Assembly (NCBI RefSeq): GCF_003019815.1
Contig: NZ_CP027773.1
Coordinates: 1,499,001-1,563,000, forward strand
Direction of reading: 5' to 3'
DNA: 64,000 nucleotides
Origin: Variovorax sp. PMC12
Lineage (GTDB): Bacteria; Pseudomonadota; Gammaproteobacteria; Burkholderiales; Burkholderiaceae_C
Below are positions 1 through 7,851 of this stretch, piece by piece; the first letter of the stretch is position 1, and every line of letters starts with the position of its first letter. Under the pieces are notes generated by a model that worked only from the letters and a program-made list of their open reading frames with translations, had not been told where the DNA came from and searched no databases. The translations under genes and the position numbers were made by a program.

Positions 1-647
1 TTGTAGCCCTTGCTTTCTTCATGCTCGACACCGAAGGAGTAGTCGAACAGGCCCGACTTCCCGCTCACGCCGCCTTCGATCCTGCGCAGGCCGTAGCTGC
101 CGAAGCCGATGCCCGCGTAGGGCGAGACGCCCTCCTCGCCGCGCTTGGTGAAGAGCTGGATCACGCCGCCGATGGCGTCCGAGCCGTACACCGCGGCGGC
201 CGGGCCGCGCAGCACTTCGATGCGGTCGATCTGCGACAGCGGGATGCCTTCCCAGCCGGCGCCGCCGGTCGATTGCGAGTCGATGCGCACGCCGTCGAGG
301 TAGACGGCCGTGAAGCGCGTTTCCGCGCCGCGGATGTACAGGCTCGTCGTGTTGCCGATGCCGCCGGTGCGCGAGATCTCGATGCCGGGCAGGCGCGCCA
401 GCACGTCGGCCACGCCGGTGGCGCCGCTGCGCTCGATGGTCTGGCGGTCGATGATCGACACGTCGCCCACCAGGTCAGACAGCGCCTGCGGCGTGCGGTT
501 GGCCGTGACCACCGTCTCGCCGAGGGTGGGCGCCTGTTGCGCATGGGCCAGGCCGCCGAAGGCGGATGCCAGCGCCAGCGGCAGGCAGGCGAAGCGGAGA
601 CGGCGCGCAGGAGCGCGGCCACGGAAAACGGAAGCGTGGGAAATCAT
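1..647 (-). CDS. btuB: TonB-dependent vitamin B12 receptor, N-terminal part (cut by window edge)
   Basis: This is the first 215 codons of an outer-membrane cobalamin receptor. Residues 1 to about 37 form a signal peptide ending in AHA before QQ. A TonB box follows (GETVVTANR, close to the ETVVTANR-type box of BtuB), then a plug domain with LYIRGAETRF, VYLDGVRI and RIEVLRGPAAAVYGSDAIGG. The start is the ATG at 647; no other reading frame across this stretch gives family motifs. The beta-barrel lies beyond the left edge. A cobalamin riboswitch about 110 nt upstream on the same strand makes B12 the likely ligand rather than another siderophore. The gene should therefore be repressed when B12 is abundant. 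Confidence 0.88.
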   Translation of the reverse strand, partial: MISHASVFRGRAPARRLRFACLPLALASAFGGLAHAQQAPTLGETVVTANRTPQALSDLVGDVSIIDRQTIERSGATGVADVLARLPGIEISRTGGIGNTTSLYIRGAETRFTAVYLDGVRIDSQSTGGAGWEGIPLSQIDRIEVLRGPAAAVYGSDAIGGVIQLFTKRGEEGVSPYAGIGFGSYGLRRIEGGVSGKSGLFDYSFGVEHEESKGY

Positions 648-756
648 GAAATGTGCCGAACGAACGTCAATGCCCCGTGCCGGCTTCCCCGCCGGCACCT
701 GGGCGCAATGGCTGCCTCGCGCACGGATTCTTTTTTTCCGTGCATGCGGCAGCCGC

Positions 757-993
757 CTTGTTGGCCGGTATCCGGGCTGGCAGAACGCCCCTCGCCGCCT
801 TCCCAGGCACCTGTTTCAGGGTGCCCAGTGGCTGAGTGGAGAGGGGTGACGCCTTGCGGCGTCGTCTGCTTGACCGTTGCGGGGGCAGCGCAGGCGGCTT
901 GGGCCCGGCCCGGTACGCGCTCGAGGGCGTTCGGGGGACCTTCACTCCTGCTTCCCGTTGAACCGCGGCGCGTGAACCACGCCGCAGGCACCA
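757..993 (-). promoter_or_regulatory. Cobalamin (AdoCbl) riboswitch
   Basis: Read on the minus strand, the segment begins GGTGCC, then CAACGGGAAGCAGG, the conserved core GCTGCCCCCGCAACGGTC, GAGCCACTGGGCACC-like bases (CAGCCACTGGG), GGGAAGGCGGC, and a 3' B12-box-like AGCCCGGATACCGGCC. These blocks appear in the order of the cobalamin riboswitch family. It sits directly upstream of the TonB receptor and most likely controls translation of that mRNA. The exact ends are estimated from the outermost conserved blocks. Confidence 0.85.
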
Positions 994-1062
994 ACGGGCG
1001 GGATTTTAGGCCCTGTCCGACACGATTTAAGCCGAAAGTTGCGCACCGCTAACATCGCAGCG

Positions 1063-2778
1063 ATGCGCCCGGCCTCGGTTTTCCTGAATATTCGTTCCGC
1101 GCTGCAGCGGCTTTTCGGCGTTTCGGGCTGGCAGTCGATGCTGCTCTGGTCCATTGCCGCGGGCCTGCTCGGCACGCTGGCGACCGAACTTTTCCGCGCG
1201 GCGCTCTACGGCTTCGAGCATCTGGTGCTGGGCCCCGGGGAAGGGCTGGTGGCCATGGCCAGGCACCTGCCGTGGTGGGCGCGCGTGGCCTGCCCCACGC
1301 TCGGCGGGCTGGTGGCGGGCCTGCTGCTGGTGCTTGCCAAGCGCGTGGCGGAGCGAAGCGCCACCTCCGACTACATGGAAGCGATCGTGCTTGGCGACGG
1401 ACGCATTCCAGTCGCGCAGACGCTGGTGCGCAGCGCGTCGTCGCTGGTGAGCATCGGCACCGGCGGCTCCATAGGGCGCGAAGGCTCGATGGTGCAGCTC
1501 GCGGCGCTGGCCGCCTCGCAACTGGGGCGGCTGCTGCGCTTTCCGGCGGAACGGCTGCGGCTGCTGGTGGCCTGCGGCGCCGCCGCCGGCCTCACGGCCG
1601 CCTACAACGCGCCCATCGCGGGCGCCTTCTTCGTCGCCGAAATCGTGCTGGGCTCGATCGCGATGGAAAGCGTGGGGCCGATCATCATCGCGTCGGTGGT
1701 GGCGAACGTCGCGATGCGCGCGCTGCCGGGCTATCAGCCGCCTTACAAGATGCCGGCGTTCCCCGAGATCCACGGCGCGGAGGTGGTGCTGTTCTGCGTG
1801 CTCGGCGTGCTGCTGGGCTTTGCGTCCGTCGGGTTCCTGCGTGCGCTGCAGGGCAGCCGCGCGCTGTTCGCCAGGCTGCCGCTCGCGCTGCCGTGGCGGC
1901 TGGCGCTGGGCGGGCTGCTGATGGGCGCCATTTCCGTACCGATGCCCGAGGTCTGGGGCAACGGCTACAGCGTGGTCAACGCGGTGCTGCACACGCCGTG
2001 GCCCTGGACGCTGATCGCGATGGTGCTGGTCGCCAAGGCGGCCGCGACCATGGCCACCGCCGGCTCGGGCGCCGTGGGCGGCGTGTTCACGCCGGCGCTG
2101 TTCTTCGGCTGCATGATCGGTGCGCTGTTCGGGCTGGCGGTGCAGGCGCTGTGGCCGGCTTCCAGCTCCGCGCCTTTCGCCTATGCCATCGTCGGCATGG
2201 GCGCCTTCCTGGCGGGAGCTACGCAGGCGCCGCTGATGGCGATATTGATGATCTTCGAGATGACGCTGAGCTATCAGGTCATGCTGCCGCTGATGGCCGC
2301 GAGCGTCATCGCGTACTTCATCGCGCGCTCGGCCAATGCCGGCTCCATGTACGAGATCACGCTGCGCCGCAACGAGCAGCGCGACGCGCAACTGCGCCTG
2401 CGCGGGCTGCACGTGCGCGACCTGGTGCAGCCGGCCGAGACCGTGGTCGGCCCCGAGGCGGACCGCGAGGCGATGAGCAGGCTCTTCCTGCAGCACCCGG
2501 TGAAGTACCTGTACGTGGTCGATGCCGGCGGGCGCTACCTGGGCGTGGTGCCGCTGGCCGCGCTGGGCGCAGCGCCGGCCGAAACCACGGCCGGCGCCCT
2601 GCTCTCGCAGGCGATCCTGCCGATCACCGCCGACACCGGCCTGGGCGAAGCGCTGCAGCGCTTCCTGGAGCACCGTGGCGAGCGACTGCCGGTGATCGAG
2701 AGCGCGGCCGACCCGGTGCTGCTGGGCGTGGCGGCCAAGAGCGCGCTGCTCGCCACCTATGTGCGGCTGAGCGAGTAG
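1063..2778 (+). CDS. clcB: ClC-family chloride channel or antiporter with C-terminal CBS domains
   Basis: The product has 571 residues from ATG 1063 (a TTG at 1039 is in frame but adds only eight residues). It is a polytopic membrane protein of the voltage-gated chloride channel family. The selectivity-filter block GSIGREGSMVQ carries the gating glutamate at about residue 140, and GGVFTPALFFG forms the second filter segment. After the membrane part, residues from about 430 onward form a cytoplasmic region with two CBS-like modules (VVGPEADREAM..., PITADTGLGEAL...) that may sense nucleotides. It resembles ClcB-type proteins of Burkholderiales. Whether it is a channel or an H+/Cl- exchanger cannot be read from the sequence. 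Confidence 0.85.
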   Translation: MRPASVFLNIRSALQRLFGVSGWQSMLLWSIAAGLLGTLATELFRAALYGFEHLVLGPGEGLVAMARHLPWWARVACPTLGGLVAGLLLVLAKRVAERSATSDYMEAIVLGDGRIPVAQTLVRSASSLVSIGTGGSIGREGSMVQLAALAASQLGRLLRFPAERLRLLVACGAAAGLTAAYNAPIAGAFFVAEIVLGSIAMESVGPIIIASVVANVAMRALPGYQPPYKMPAFPEIHGAEVVLFCVLGVLLGFASVGFLRALQGSRALFARLPLALPWRLALGGLLMGAISVPMPEVWGNGYSVVNAVLHTPWPWTLIAMVLVAKAAATMATAGSGAVGGVFTPALFFGCMIGALFGLAVQALWPASSSAPFAYAIVGMGAFLAGATQAPLMAILMIFEMTLSYQVMLPLMAASVIAYFIARSANAGSMYEITLRRNEQRDAQLRLRGLHVRDLVQPAETVVGPEADREAMSRLFLQHPVKYLYVVDAGGRYLGVVPLAALGAAPAETTAGALLSQAILPITADTGLGEALQRFLEHRGERLPVIESAADPVLLGVAAKSALLATYVRLSE

Positions 2779-2876
2779 TTTGAAACGCCGGTGGAAGGCC
2801 GCAGAATCCATGCCTGCACGCCCCCTCGCCCGAGCACGGCGAAGGGCCCCTCCCAGGGAAACTACAATCGCCAACC

Positions 2877-3101
2877 ATGCCCGCATCCAGCCCCATCGAC
2901 CAGATCGCCGAGCGTGTCGAACGCCTGCTCGTGCGTCACGAAGAGGTGCAGCGCACCAATGAGTTGCTGCAGGAACAGGTCGATGCGCTCACGCGCGAAC
3001 GCGACGCACTGAAGTCGCGGCTCGCCGCGGCCCGCACGCGCCTCGACGCGCTGCTCGAACGGCTGCCGGCTGAACCACCTCCCCAAGACCCCTCCGCATG
3101 A
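2877..3101 (+). CDS. Small coiled-coil protein, ZapB/TIGR02449-like
   Basis: This 74-residue protein is almost entirely a predicted coiled coil (heptads from IAERVERLLVRHEEVQ through LLERLP) with a short Pro-rich tail. Small proteins of this type lie immediately before zapA in beta- and gammaproteobacteria and are thought to act in division-ring assembly. Its stop overlaps the zapA start (ATGA at 3098), so the two are translationally coupled. Function is inferred from position and coiled-coil character. Confidence 0.7.
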   Translation: MPASSPIDQIAERVERLLVRHEEVQRTNELLQEQVDALTRERDALKSRLAAARTRLDALLERLPAEPPPQDPSA

Positions 3102-3442
3102 AGCAGATTGAAGTACAGATCATGGGCCAGAGCTATCTGCTCGGCTGCCCCGACGGCGGCGAAGCGCAGCTGCGCGAAGCCGTCGAACGCGTGGACGCTG
3201 CCATGTGCAAGATCCGCGATGCGGGAAAAGTCAAGGCCCGCGACCGCATCGCGGTGCTGGCCTCGCTGAACCTGGCCTTCGACCTGGCCGCGCAGCAGGC
3301 CACTGCCGCCGCCGCGCCCGCGGCAGTACCTCCCGCCGAGGCAGCAGGCACCGCCCCCGATACGGCGGAAAAAGACCCGAAGGCCGCGCAGCTCATTCAG
3401 AGACTCGATCAAGCCCTTGCCGGCGATGGACATTTGCTCTGA
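3098..3442 (+). CDS. zapA: Cell division protein ZapA
   Basis: The 114-residue ZapA stabilises FtsZ filaments at midcell. The N-terminal globular part matches the family pattern: EVQIMGQSYLLGCPDGGEAQLREAVERVDAAM, followed by RDRIAVLASLNLAFDL. The C-terminal part is an Ala/Pro-rich stretch and a short helix. It overlaps the upstream coiled-coil gene by 4 nt and is followed by 6S RNA, the classic zapA-ssrS order. Confidence 0.88.
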   Translation: MKQIEVQIMGQSYLLGCPDGGEAQLREAVERVDAAMCKIRDAGKVKARDRIAVLASLNLAFDLAAQQATAAAAPAAVPPAEAAGTAPDTAEKDPKAAQLIQRLDQALAGDGHLL

Positions 3443-3483
3443 ATGAATTCGTCGGACACAGGCAGGGAGGCGTAAAATCCGAA

Positions 3484-3660
3484 CTGTCTGCAGACGTGTC
3501 GGGCTTAATATTTCCTTGTTCCAATGCTCTCCGGAGCCGGGCTTGGTACATCGCTAGACGGGCGTGATCATCTCGCGTCAGATGAACCCGAAGTCTTGCT
3601 GCCCTCGCCCACCTGAACCCTGGTTCAGGATGCGGGTCCGGCACATCATCTGCAGACACC
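3484..3660 (+). ncRNA. ssrS: 6S RNA
   Basis: This regulatory RNA binds sigma70 RNA polymerase in stationary phase. It follows zapA, as in most proteobacteria. The 5' segment CTGTCTGCAGACG pairs with CATCTGCAGACACC at the 3' end to close a long rod of about 177 nt. Inside are the typical GTTCC...GGAGCC and TGAACCCTGGTTCA-like interrupted stems around an open central bubble. A TAAAAT -10 element at 3473-3478 places the start near 3485. The exact ends are estimated. Confidence 0.8.
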
Positions 3661-3670
3661 TTTTCCCGCC

Positions 3671-3709
3671 GCGGCCCCCTGCACCAGTTGCACGGGGCCG
3701 CTGCTTTTT
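3671..3709 (+). terminator. Rho-independent terminator after 6S RNA
   Basis: GCGGCCCC pairs with CGGGGCCGC around a loop of about 13 nt (itself TGCACCAGTTGCA, which can extend the stem) and is followed by TGCTTTTT. It would end the zapA/6S transcript. Confidence 0.8.
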
Positions 3710-3739
3710 GCAGAAGCACTTTCCCTTCCCTGCGCCACC

Positions 3740-4567
3740 GTGAACATCACCGCCCTGCTCGACCCCCTGCTCATCGCCGAACTCGCGGCACTCGGCCTCG
3801 GTACCGGCTTTCTCGCGGGCCTGCTGGGCATCGGGGGCGGCATGATGATGGTGCCGTTCATCACGATCATCATGGGCCACCGCGGCGTGCCGGCCGACCT
3901 GGCGGTGAAGATGGCCATCGCAACCTCCATGGCCACCATCATCTTCACCTCGGTGTCGAGCGTGCGTGCGCACCACAAGCGCGGCGCGGTGCGCTGGGAC
4001 ATCGTGAAGCGGCTCGCGCCCGGCATCGTCATCGGCAGCCTCGTGGGCAGCCTGGGCGTGTTCGCGCTGCTCAAGGGCACGGCGCTCGCCATCGTCTTCG
4101 CGCTGTTCGTGGGCTTCTCGGCCACGCAGATGTTCCTCGACAAGAAACCCAAGCCCACGCGGCAGATGCCGGGCACGGGCGGCCAGCTCGCGGCGGGCGG
4201 CGCCATCGGCTTCATCTCGGGCCTGGTGGGCGCGGGCGGCGGCTTCATCAGCGTGCCGTTCATGACGTGGTGCAACATCGCCATCCACAACGCCGTGGCC
4301 ACGAGCGCGGCGCTGGGCTTTCCGATCGCGGTGGCCAACGTGGCGGGCTACGTGGTCAGCGGCCAATCCGTCGACGGCCTGCCGGCCGGCTCCTTCGGCT
4401 ACATCTGGCTGCCGGCGCTCGCGGTGATCGCGGCGTGCAGCGTGCTCACCGCGCCGCTGGGCGCCAAGGCCGCGCACAGCCTGCCGGTGAAGAAGCTCAA
4501 GCGCGTGTTCGCGAGCATCCTGTACCTGCTGGCGGCCTACATGCTCTGGAAGGGCCTGCACGGCTGA
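3740..4567 (+). CDS. TauE/SafE family sulfite/anion exporter-like membrane protein
   Basis: This is a 275-residue polytopic membrane protein with about eight hydrophobic segments. It has the internal duplication typical of TauE/SafE proteins: GTGFLAGLLGIGGGMMMVPF near the N-terminus and AIGFISGLVGAGGGFISVPF in the second half. The start is GTG at 3740. Family members export sulfite, sulfoacetate or related organosulfur anions; the substrate here is unknown and no sulfur genes flank it. Confidence 0.8.
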   Translation: MNITALLDPLLIAELAALGLGTGFLAGLLGIGGGMMMVPFITIIMGHRGVPADLAVKMAIATSMATIIFTSVSSVRAHHKRGAVRWDIVKRLAPGIVIGSLVGSLGVFALLKGTALAIVFALFVGFSATQMFLDKKPKPTRQMPGTGGQLAAGGAIGFISGLVGAGGGFISVPFMTWCNIAIHNAVATSAALGFPIAVANVAGYVVSGQSVDGLPAGSFGYIWLPALAVIAACSVLTAPLGAKAAHSLPVKKLKRVFASILYLLAAYMLWKGLHG

Positions 4568-4598
4568 AGACGGCGAGCTGCCGGTCCGGCAGCTCCGG

Positions 4599-5561
4599 CT
4601 ACTGCTGCACCCGCTGCCGCCACTCGCGCGGCGAGCACCCGAAGCGCTCCCTGAAGGCACGGCTGAAATGGGCCGCGTCGTTGAAGCCCCGCCCGTAGGC
4701 GATCTCCCCCACCGGGCGGCCCGCCAGGCGCGGCTCCAGGAGGTCGCGGCTGCAGGCCTCGAGCCGGCGCTCCCAGATGTACTGCGACGGCGTGAGCGGT
4801 TCGCTCTTGAACACGCGGTGGATGTGGCTCACCGACATGCCCAGCTCCGCTGCCAGCGTACCCACCGACAGCGACGGATCGGCGAGCTGCTCGTCGATGC
4901 GCCTTTTCACGCGCGCCAGGTGGTACGCCGTGAGATTGCTGAGCGCCGGCGCGCGCGCCGCCGGCAATGTCTGCAGCCCCGCCACCAGGATGTTCTGCAC
5001 CCCGTGGGCCACGGCCAGCGCCGAGGCGGGCTGCAGCGTGTCGATGTCCTCCCGCAGCGTGCGGATCATGCCCAGCAGCAGGTGCCCCGCGCCTTCGCGG
5101 CCTGACACCGTGGTGGCCGTCAGCGCCTCGGTGTCGCGCAGTTCGCTGCGCAGGCGCTCGCCGGGCAGCTTCAGCACGATCTGCTCGAAGGCCTCGTCGA
5201 ACAGCAGCTGGTAGGGCCGCGTGCTGTCGTACAGCGCGAAGTCGCCGGCCGACAGCACGGCGTCGCGACCGTCCTGGCGCACCACGCCGTGGCCGCGCGC
5301 CTGGATGCTCACGAGGAAGTAGTCGTCGCTCGATCTCGAGATGTGGCCCGGCGTGCGCATCACCTTCTGCGGCGCTGAGGTGACCACCGACACGTCGAGG
5401 CCCGGCAGCGTGTGCTGGCGGATGCTGCCCTCGAAATCGCCCGTGTCGCCCTCGTGCACCGGGTCGCAGCCGAGCTGCACGTAGACGTTGCAGATCATGT
5501 CGGTCCAGTAGGCGAGCCGCTGGTTGCGCGAGACGGCGTCGGTGCTGATCAACTGGGTCAT
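4599..5561 (-). CDS. AraC-family transcriptional regulator
   Basis: The product has about 320 residues from ATG 5561 (MTQLISTDAVSR), chosen because GAGGA lies upstream; an in-frame ATG at 5633 would add 24 residues of unlikely sequence. The N-terminal part resembles the ligand-binding domain of the AraC_binding_2 type. The C-terminal part holds two helix-turn-helix motifs (LAAELGMSVSHIHRVFK, then GRPVGEIAYGRGFNDAAHFSRAFRERFG). It is divergent from the nitrilase/aldoxime dehydratase pair and is the obvious candidate activator of that operon, probably responding to an aldoxime or nitrile. Confidence 0.85.
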   Translation of the reverse strand: MTQLISTDAVSRNQRLAYWTDMICNVYVQLGCDPVHEGDTGDFEGSIRQHTLPGLDVSVVTSAPQKVMRTPGHISRSSDDYFLVSIQARGHGVVRQDGRDAVLSAGDFALYDSTRPYQLLFDEAFEQIVLKLPGERLRSELRDTEALTATTVSGREGAGHLLLGMIRTLREDIDTLQPASALAVAHGVQNILVAGLQTLPAARAPALSNLTAYHLARVKRRIDEQLADPSLSVGTLAAELGMSVSHIHRVFKSEPLTPSQYIWERRLEACSRDLLEPRLAGRPVGEIAYGRGFNDAAHFSRAFRERFGCSPREWRQRVQQ

Positions 5562-5751
5562 CGGGGGGTTCCTCGGAAAGCCCGCGAACGGCGCGGACTG
5601 GTGCATGCAACGCTGGAACAAGAACGCGGCCAATCCTGGTCAAGCCGTTCCGGCGGCGCGAATTTACGCTTCAAGCAACCCGCATGCCACAGCGCAAACC
5701 CGGTGCGCGCGGCCTGCGGTTCGTTACTTTCATAGCACCTGGAGATCCACC

Positions 5752-6756
5752 ATGCCGACCACCGTCCACCCCAAGCTGCGCGTCGCCGCCGTTCAGGCCG
5801 CGCCCGTGTTCCTCGACCTCGACGCCACCATCGACAAGACCATCGACCTGATGGCGCAGGCCGCGAAGCAGGGCGTGCAGCTCATCGCCTTTCCCGAGAC
5901 CTGGATCCCCGGCTACCCATGGTGGATATGGCTCGACTCGCCGGCATGGGGCATGCAGTTCGTGCAGCGCTACCACGACAACTCCCTGGTCATCGGCTCC
6001 GCCGAGTTCGAGCGGCTGAACGCCGCGGCGCGCAAGCACAAGATCTGGCTGTCCTTCGGCTTCAGCGAGAAGTCGGCGGGCAGCCTCTACATCGCGCAGG
6101 CGCTGATCGACGACCAGGGCAACACCGTGCAGACGCGCCGCAAGCTCAAGCCCACGCACGTGGAGCGCACCGTGTTCGGCGAAGGCGACGGCGCCGACCT
6201 GCACGTGGTGGAAACGCCCATCGGCAACATCGGCTCGCTGTGCTGCTGGGAGCATCTGCAGCCGCTCAGCAAGTACGCCATGTATGCGCAGAACGAGCAG
6301 ATCCACTGCGCTGCCTGGCCCAGCTTCTCGCTCTATCGCAGCGCGGCCTACGCACTGGGGCAGGAAGTCAACAACGCAGCGAGCCAGGTGTATGCGGTCG
6401 AGGGCGGCTGCTTCGTGATCGCGCCCTGCGCCACCGTTTCCAAGGCCATGAGCGAGCTGATGTGCACCGACGCCGGCAAGCAGCAGATGCTGGGCGTGGG
6501 CGGCGGCCACGCGCGCATCTACGCGCCCGACGGTTCACCGCTGGGCACGCCGCTGGCGGAGGACGAGGAAGGCCTGGTCGTCGCCGACATCGACCTCGGC
6601 ATGATCTCGCTCGCCAAGGCCGCGGCGGACCCCAGCGGGCACTACTCGCGCCCCGACGTCACGCAGCTGCTGCTGAACAAGACGCGCCGCGAGCCCATGG
6701 TGGTGCAGCTCACGCCCGAGCCCGAGGGCAGCGCGGCCGAGCCGGTCGTGGCCTGA
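5752..6756 (+). CDS. Nitrilase (arylaliphatic type)
   Basis: This 334-residue carbon-nitrogen hydrolase converts a nitrile to a carboxylic acid and ammonia. The catalytic triad is visible: Glu49 in FPETWIPGYPWW, a Lys in RRKLKPTHVER (131-133), and Cys165 in GSLCCWEHLQP. The start is ATG 5752, eight nt after GGAG. The aldoxime dehydratase gene follows after 18 nt, so the two enzymes would run an aldoxime to nitrile to acid route in one operon. Substrates such as phenylacetonitrile or indole-3-acetonitrile are plausible but inferred. Confidence 0.9.
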   Translation: MPTTVHPKLRVAAVQAAPVFLDLDATIDKTIDLMAQAAKQGVQLIAFPETWIPGYPWWIWLDSPAWGMQFVQRYHDNSLVIGSAEFERLNAAARKHKIWLSFGFSEKSAGSLYIAQALIDDQGNTVQTRRKLKPTHVERTVFGEGDGADLHVVETPIGNIGSLCCWEHLQPLSKYAMYAQNEQIHCAAWPSFSLYRSAAYALGQEVNNAASQVYAVEGGCFVIAPCATVSKAMSELMCTDAGKQQMLGVGGGHARIYAPDGSPLGTPLAEDEEGLVVADIDLGMISLAKAAADPSGHYSRPDVTQLLLNKTRREPMVVQLTPEPEGSAAEPVVA

Positions 6757-6774
6757 CACCGAAGGAGCCGAGCC

Positions 6775-7839
6775 GTGGAATCCGCCATCGCCGAACACCT
6801 GAAGTGCCCCCGCACGCGCCACCGCCGCGTGGAGGACGACTACGCTCCACCCTACCCCGTGTGGTCGGCCCGCGCGCCCGTATCGACCACGCAGGTGGTC
6901 ATGGGGTACTTCGGCGTGCAGTCGCGCGGCGCGGACATGCAGGGCCACGCCTGCGCCGCGCTGATGAAGATCGCGCGCGACTTCGCCCTGCCCGACGGGC
7001 CGGGCCACCACGACCTCACGCACCACGTCGATGCCGACGGCTTCGACAACATGATCGCCATCGCCTACTGGCGCGACCCCGATGCGTTCAGGCGCTGGTG
7101 CGCCACGCCCGCTGTCGACGCATGGTGGCGCGCCGACGAGCGGCTCACGGAAGGCCTCGGCTACTTCCGCGAGATCGCGTCGCCACGCGTGCAGCACTTC
7201 GAGACCATGTTCAACACGCCCGACCGCATGGAGGGCGTGGGCGTGGTGATGGGCGGCGTCAGCGGCGAGCTGCAGGAGCACGGCTACTGGGGATCGATGC
7301 GCGACCGGATCCCGCTCTCGCAGACCGACGCCATGGCGCCGTCAGGCACGCGCGCGGTGATCGCCGGCGCGCCGGTGCCGGGGCAGCGCGTGCGCATCGC
7401 CGGCCACGAGAACATCGCGATGATCCGCTCCGGCCAGGAGTGGACCGACACCAGCGGCCAGGAACGCACGCTCTACCTGCAGGAAATGGAGCCCGTGCTG
7501 CGCGAAGGCATGGACTTCCTGCGCGACCAGGGCCTGGGCATCGGCTGCTACAGCAACCGCTACATGCACCACCTCGACACGCACGGCAAGCCGCTGCAGA
7601 AGTCCTTCGGCCTGAGCTACTGGCACTCGCTGGCCGACATGGAGCGCTGGGCCGAGTCGCACCCGACGCACGTCGCGATCTTCGGCAGCTTCATGCGCTA
7701 CGTGCAGGCGCTGAACTTCCAGCTGCAGCTGCGCGTGTACCACGAGGTGTCGGTGCTGAAGGCCGACGAGCAGAGCTACGAGTACATCAACTGCCACGCG
7801 CGCAGCGGGCTGATGAATGGGCTCGCGCCCGCGGCATGA
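6775..7839 (+). CDS. Haem-containing aldoxime dehydratase (Oxd family)
   Basis: The 354-residue product matches phenylacetaldoxime dehydratases, which dehydrate aldoximes to nitriles at a ferrous haem. Expected key residues are present: Ser219 in the IRSGQEW block, proximal His299 in ESHPTHVAIF, and a distal His at 323 in VYHEVSVLK. The start is GTG 6775 after GGAG. It follows the nitrilase in the same operon, divergent from an AraC regulator, the usual arrangement of the aldoxime-nitrile pathway. The gene is convergent with matB. Confidence 0.9.
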   Translation: MESAIAEHLKCPRTRHRRVEDDYAPPYPVWSARAPVSTTQVVMGYFGVQSRGADMQGHACAALMKIARDFALPDGPGHHDLTHHVDADGFDNMIAIAYWRDPDAFRRWCATPAVDAWWRADERLTEGLGYFREIASPRVQHFETMFNTPDRMEGVGVVMGGVSGELQEHGYWGSMRDRIPLSQTDAMAPSGTRAVIAGAPVPGQRVRIAGHENIAMIRSGQEWTDTSGQERTLYLQEMEPVLREGMDFLRDQGLGIGCYSNRYMHHLDTHGKPLQKSFGLSYWHSLADMERWAESHPTHVAIFGSFMRYVQALNFQLQLRVYHEVSVLKADEQSYEYINCHARSGLMNGLAPAA

Positions 7840-7851
7840 GACGACCTGCGG

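Noticed and set aside
1027..2886. Long open frame on the minus strand opposite the chloride-channel gene
   Set aside because: It is Arg/His/Gln-rich shadow translation of a GC-rich gene with clear ClC motifs on the plus strand, and has no domain of its own.
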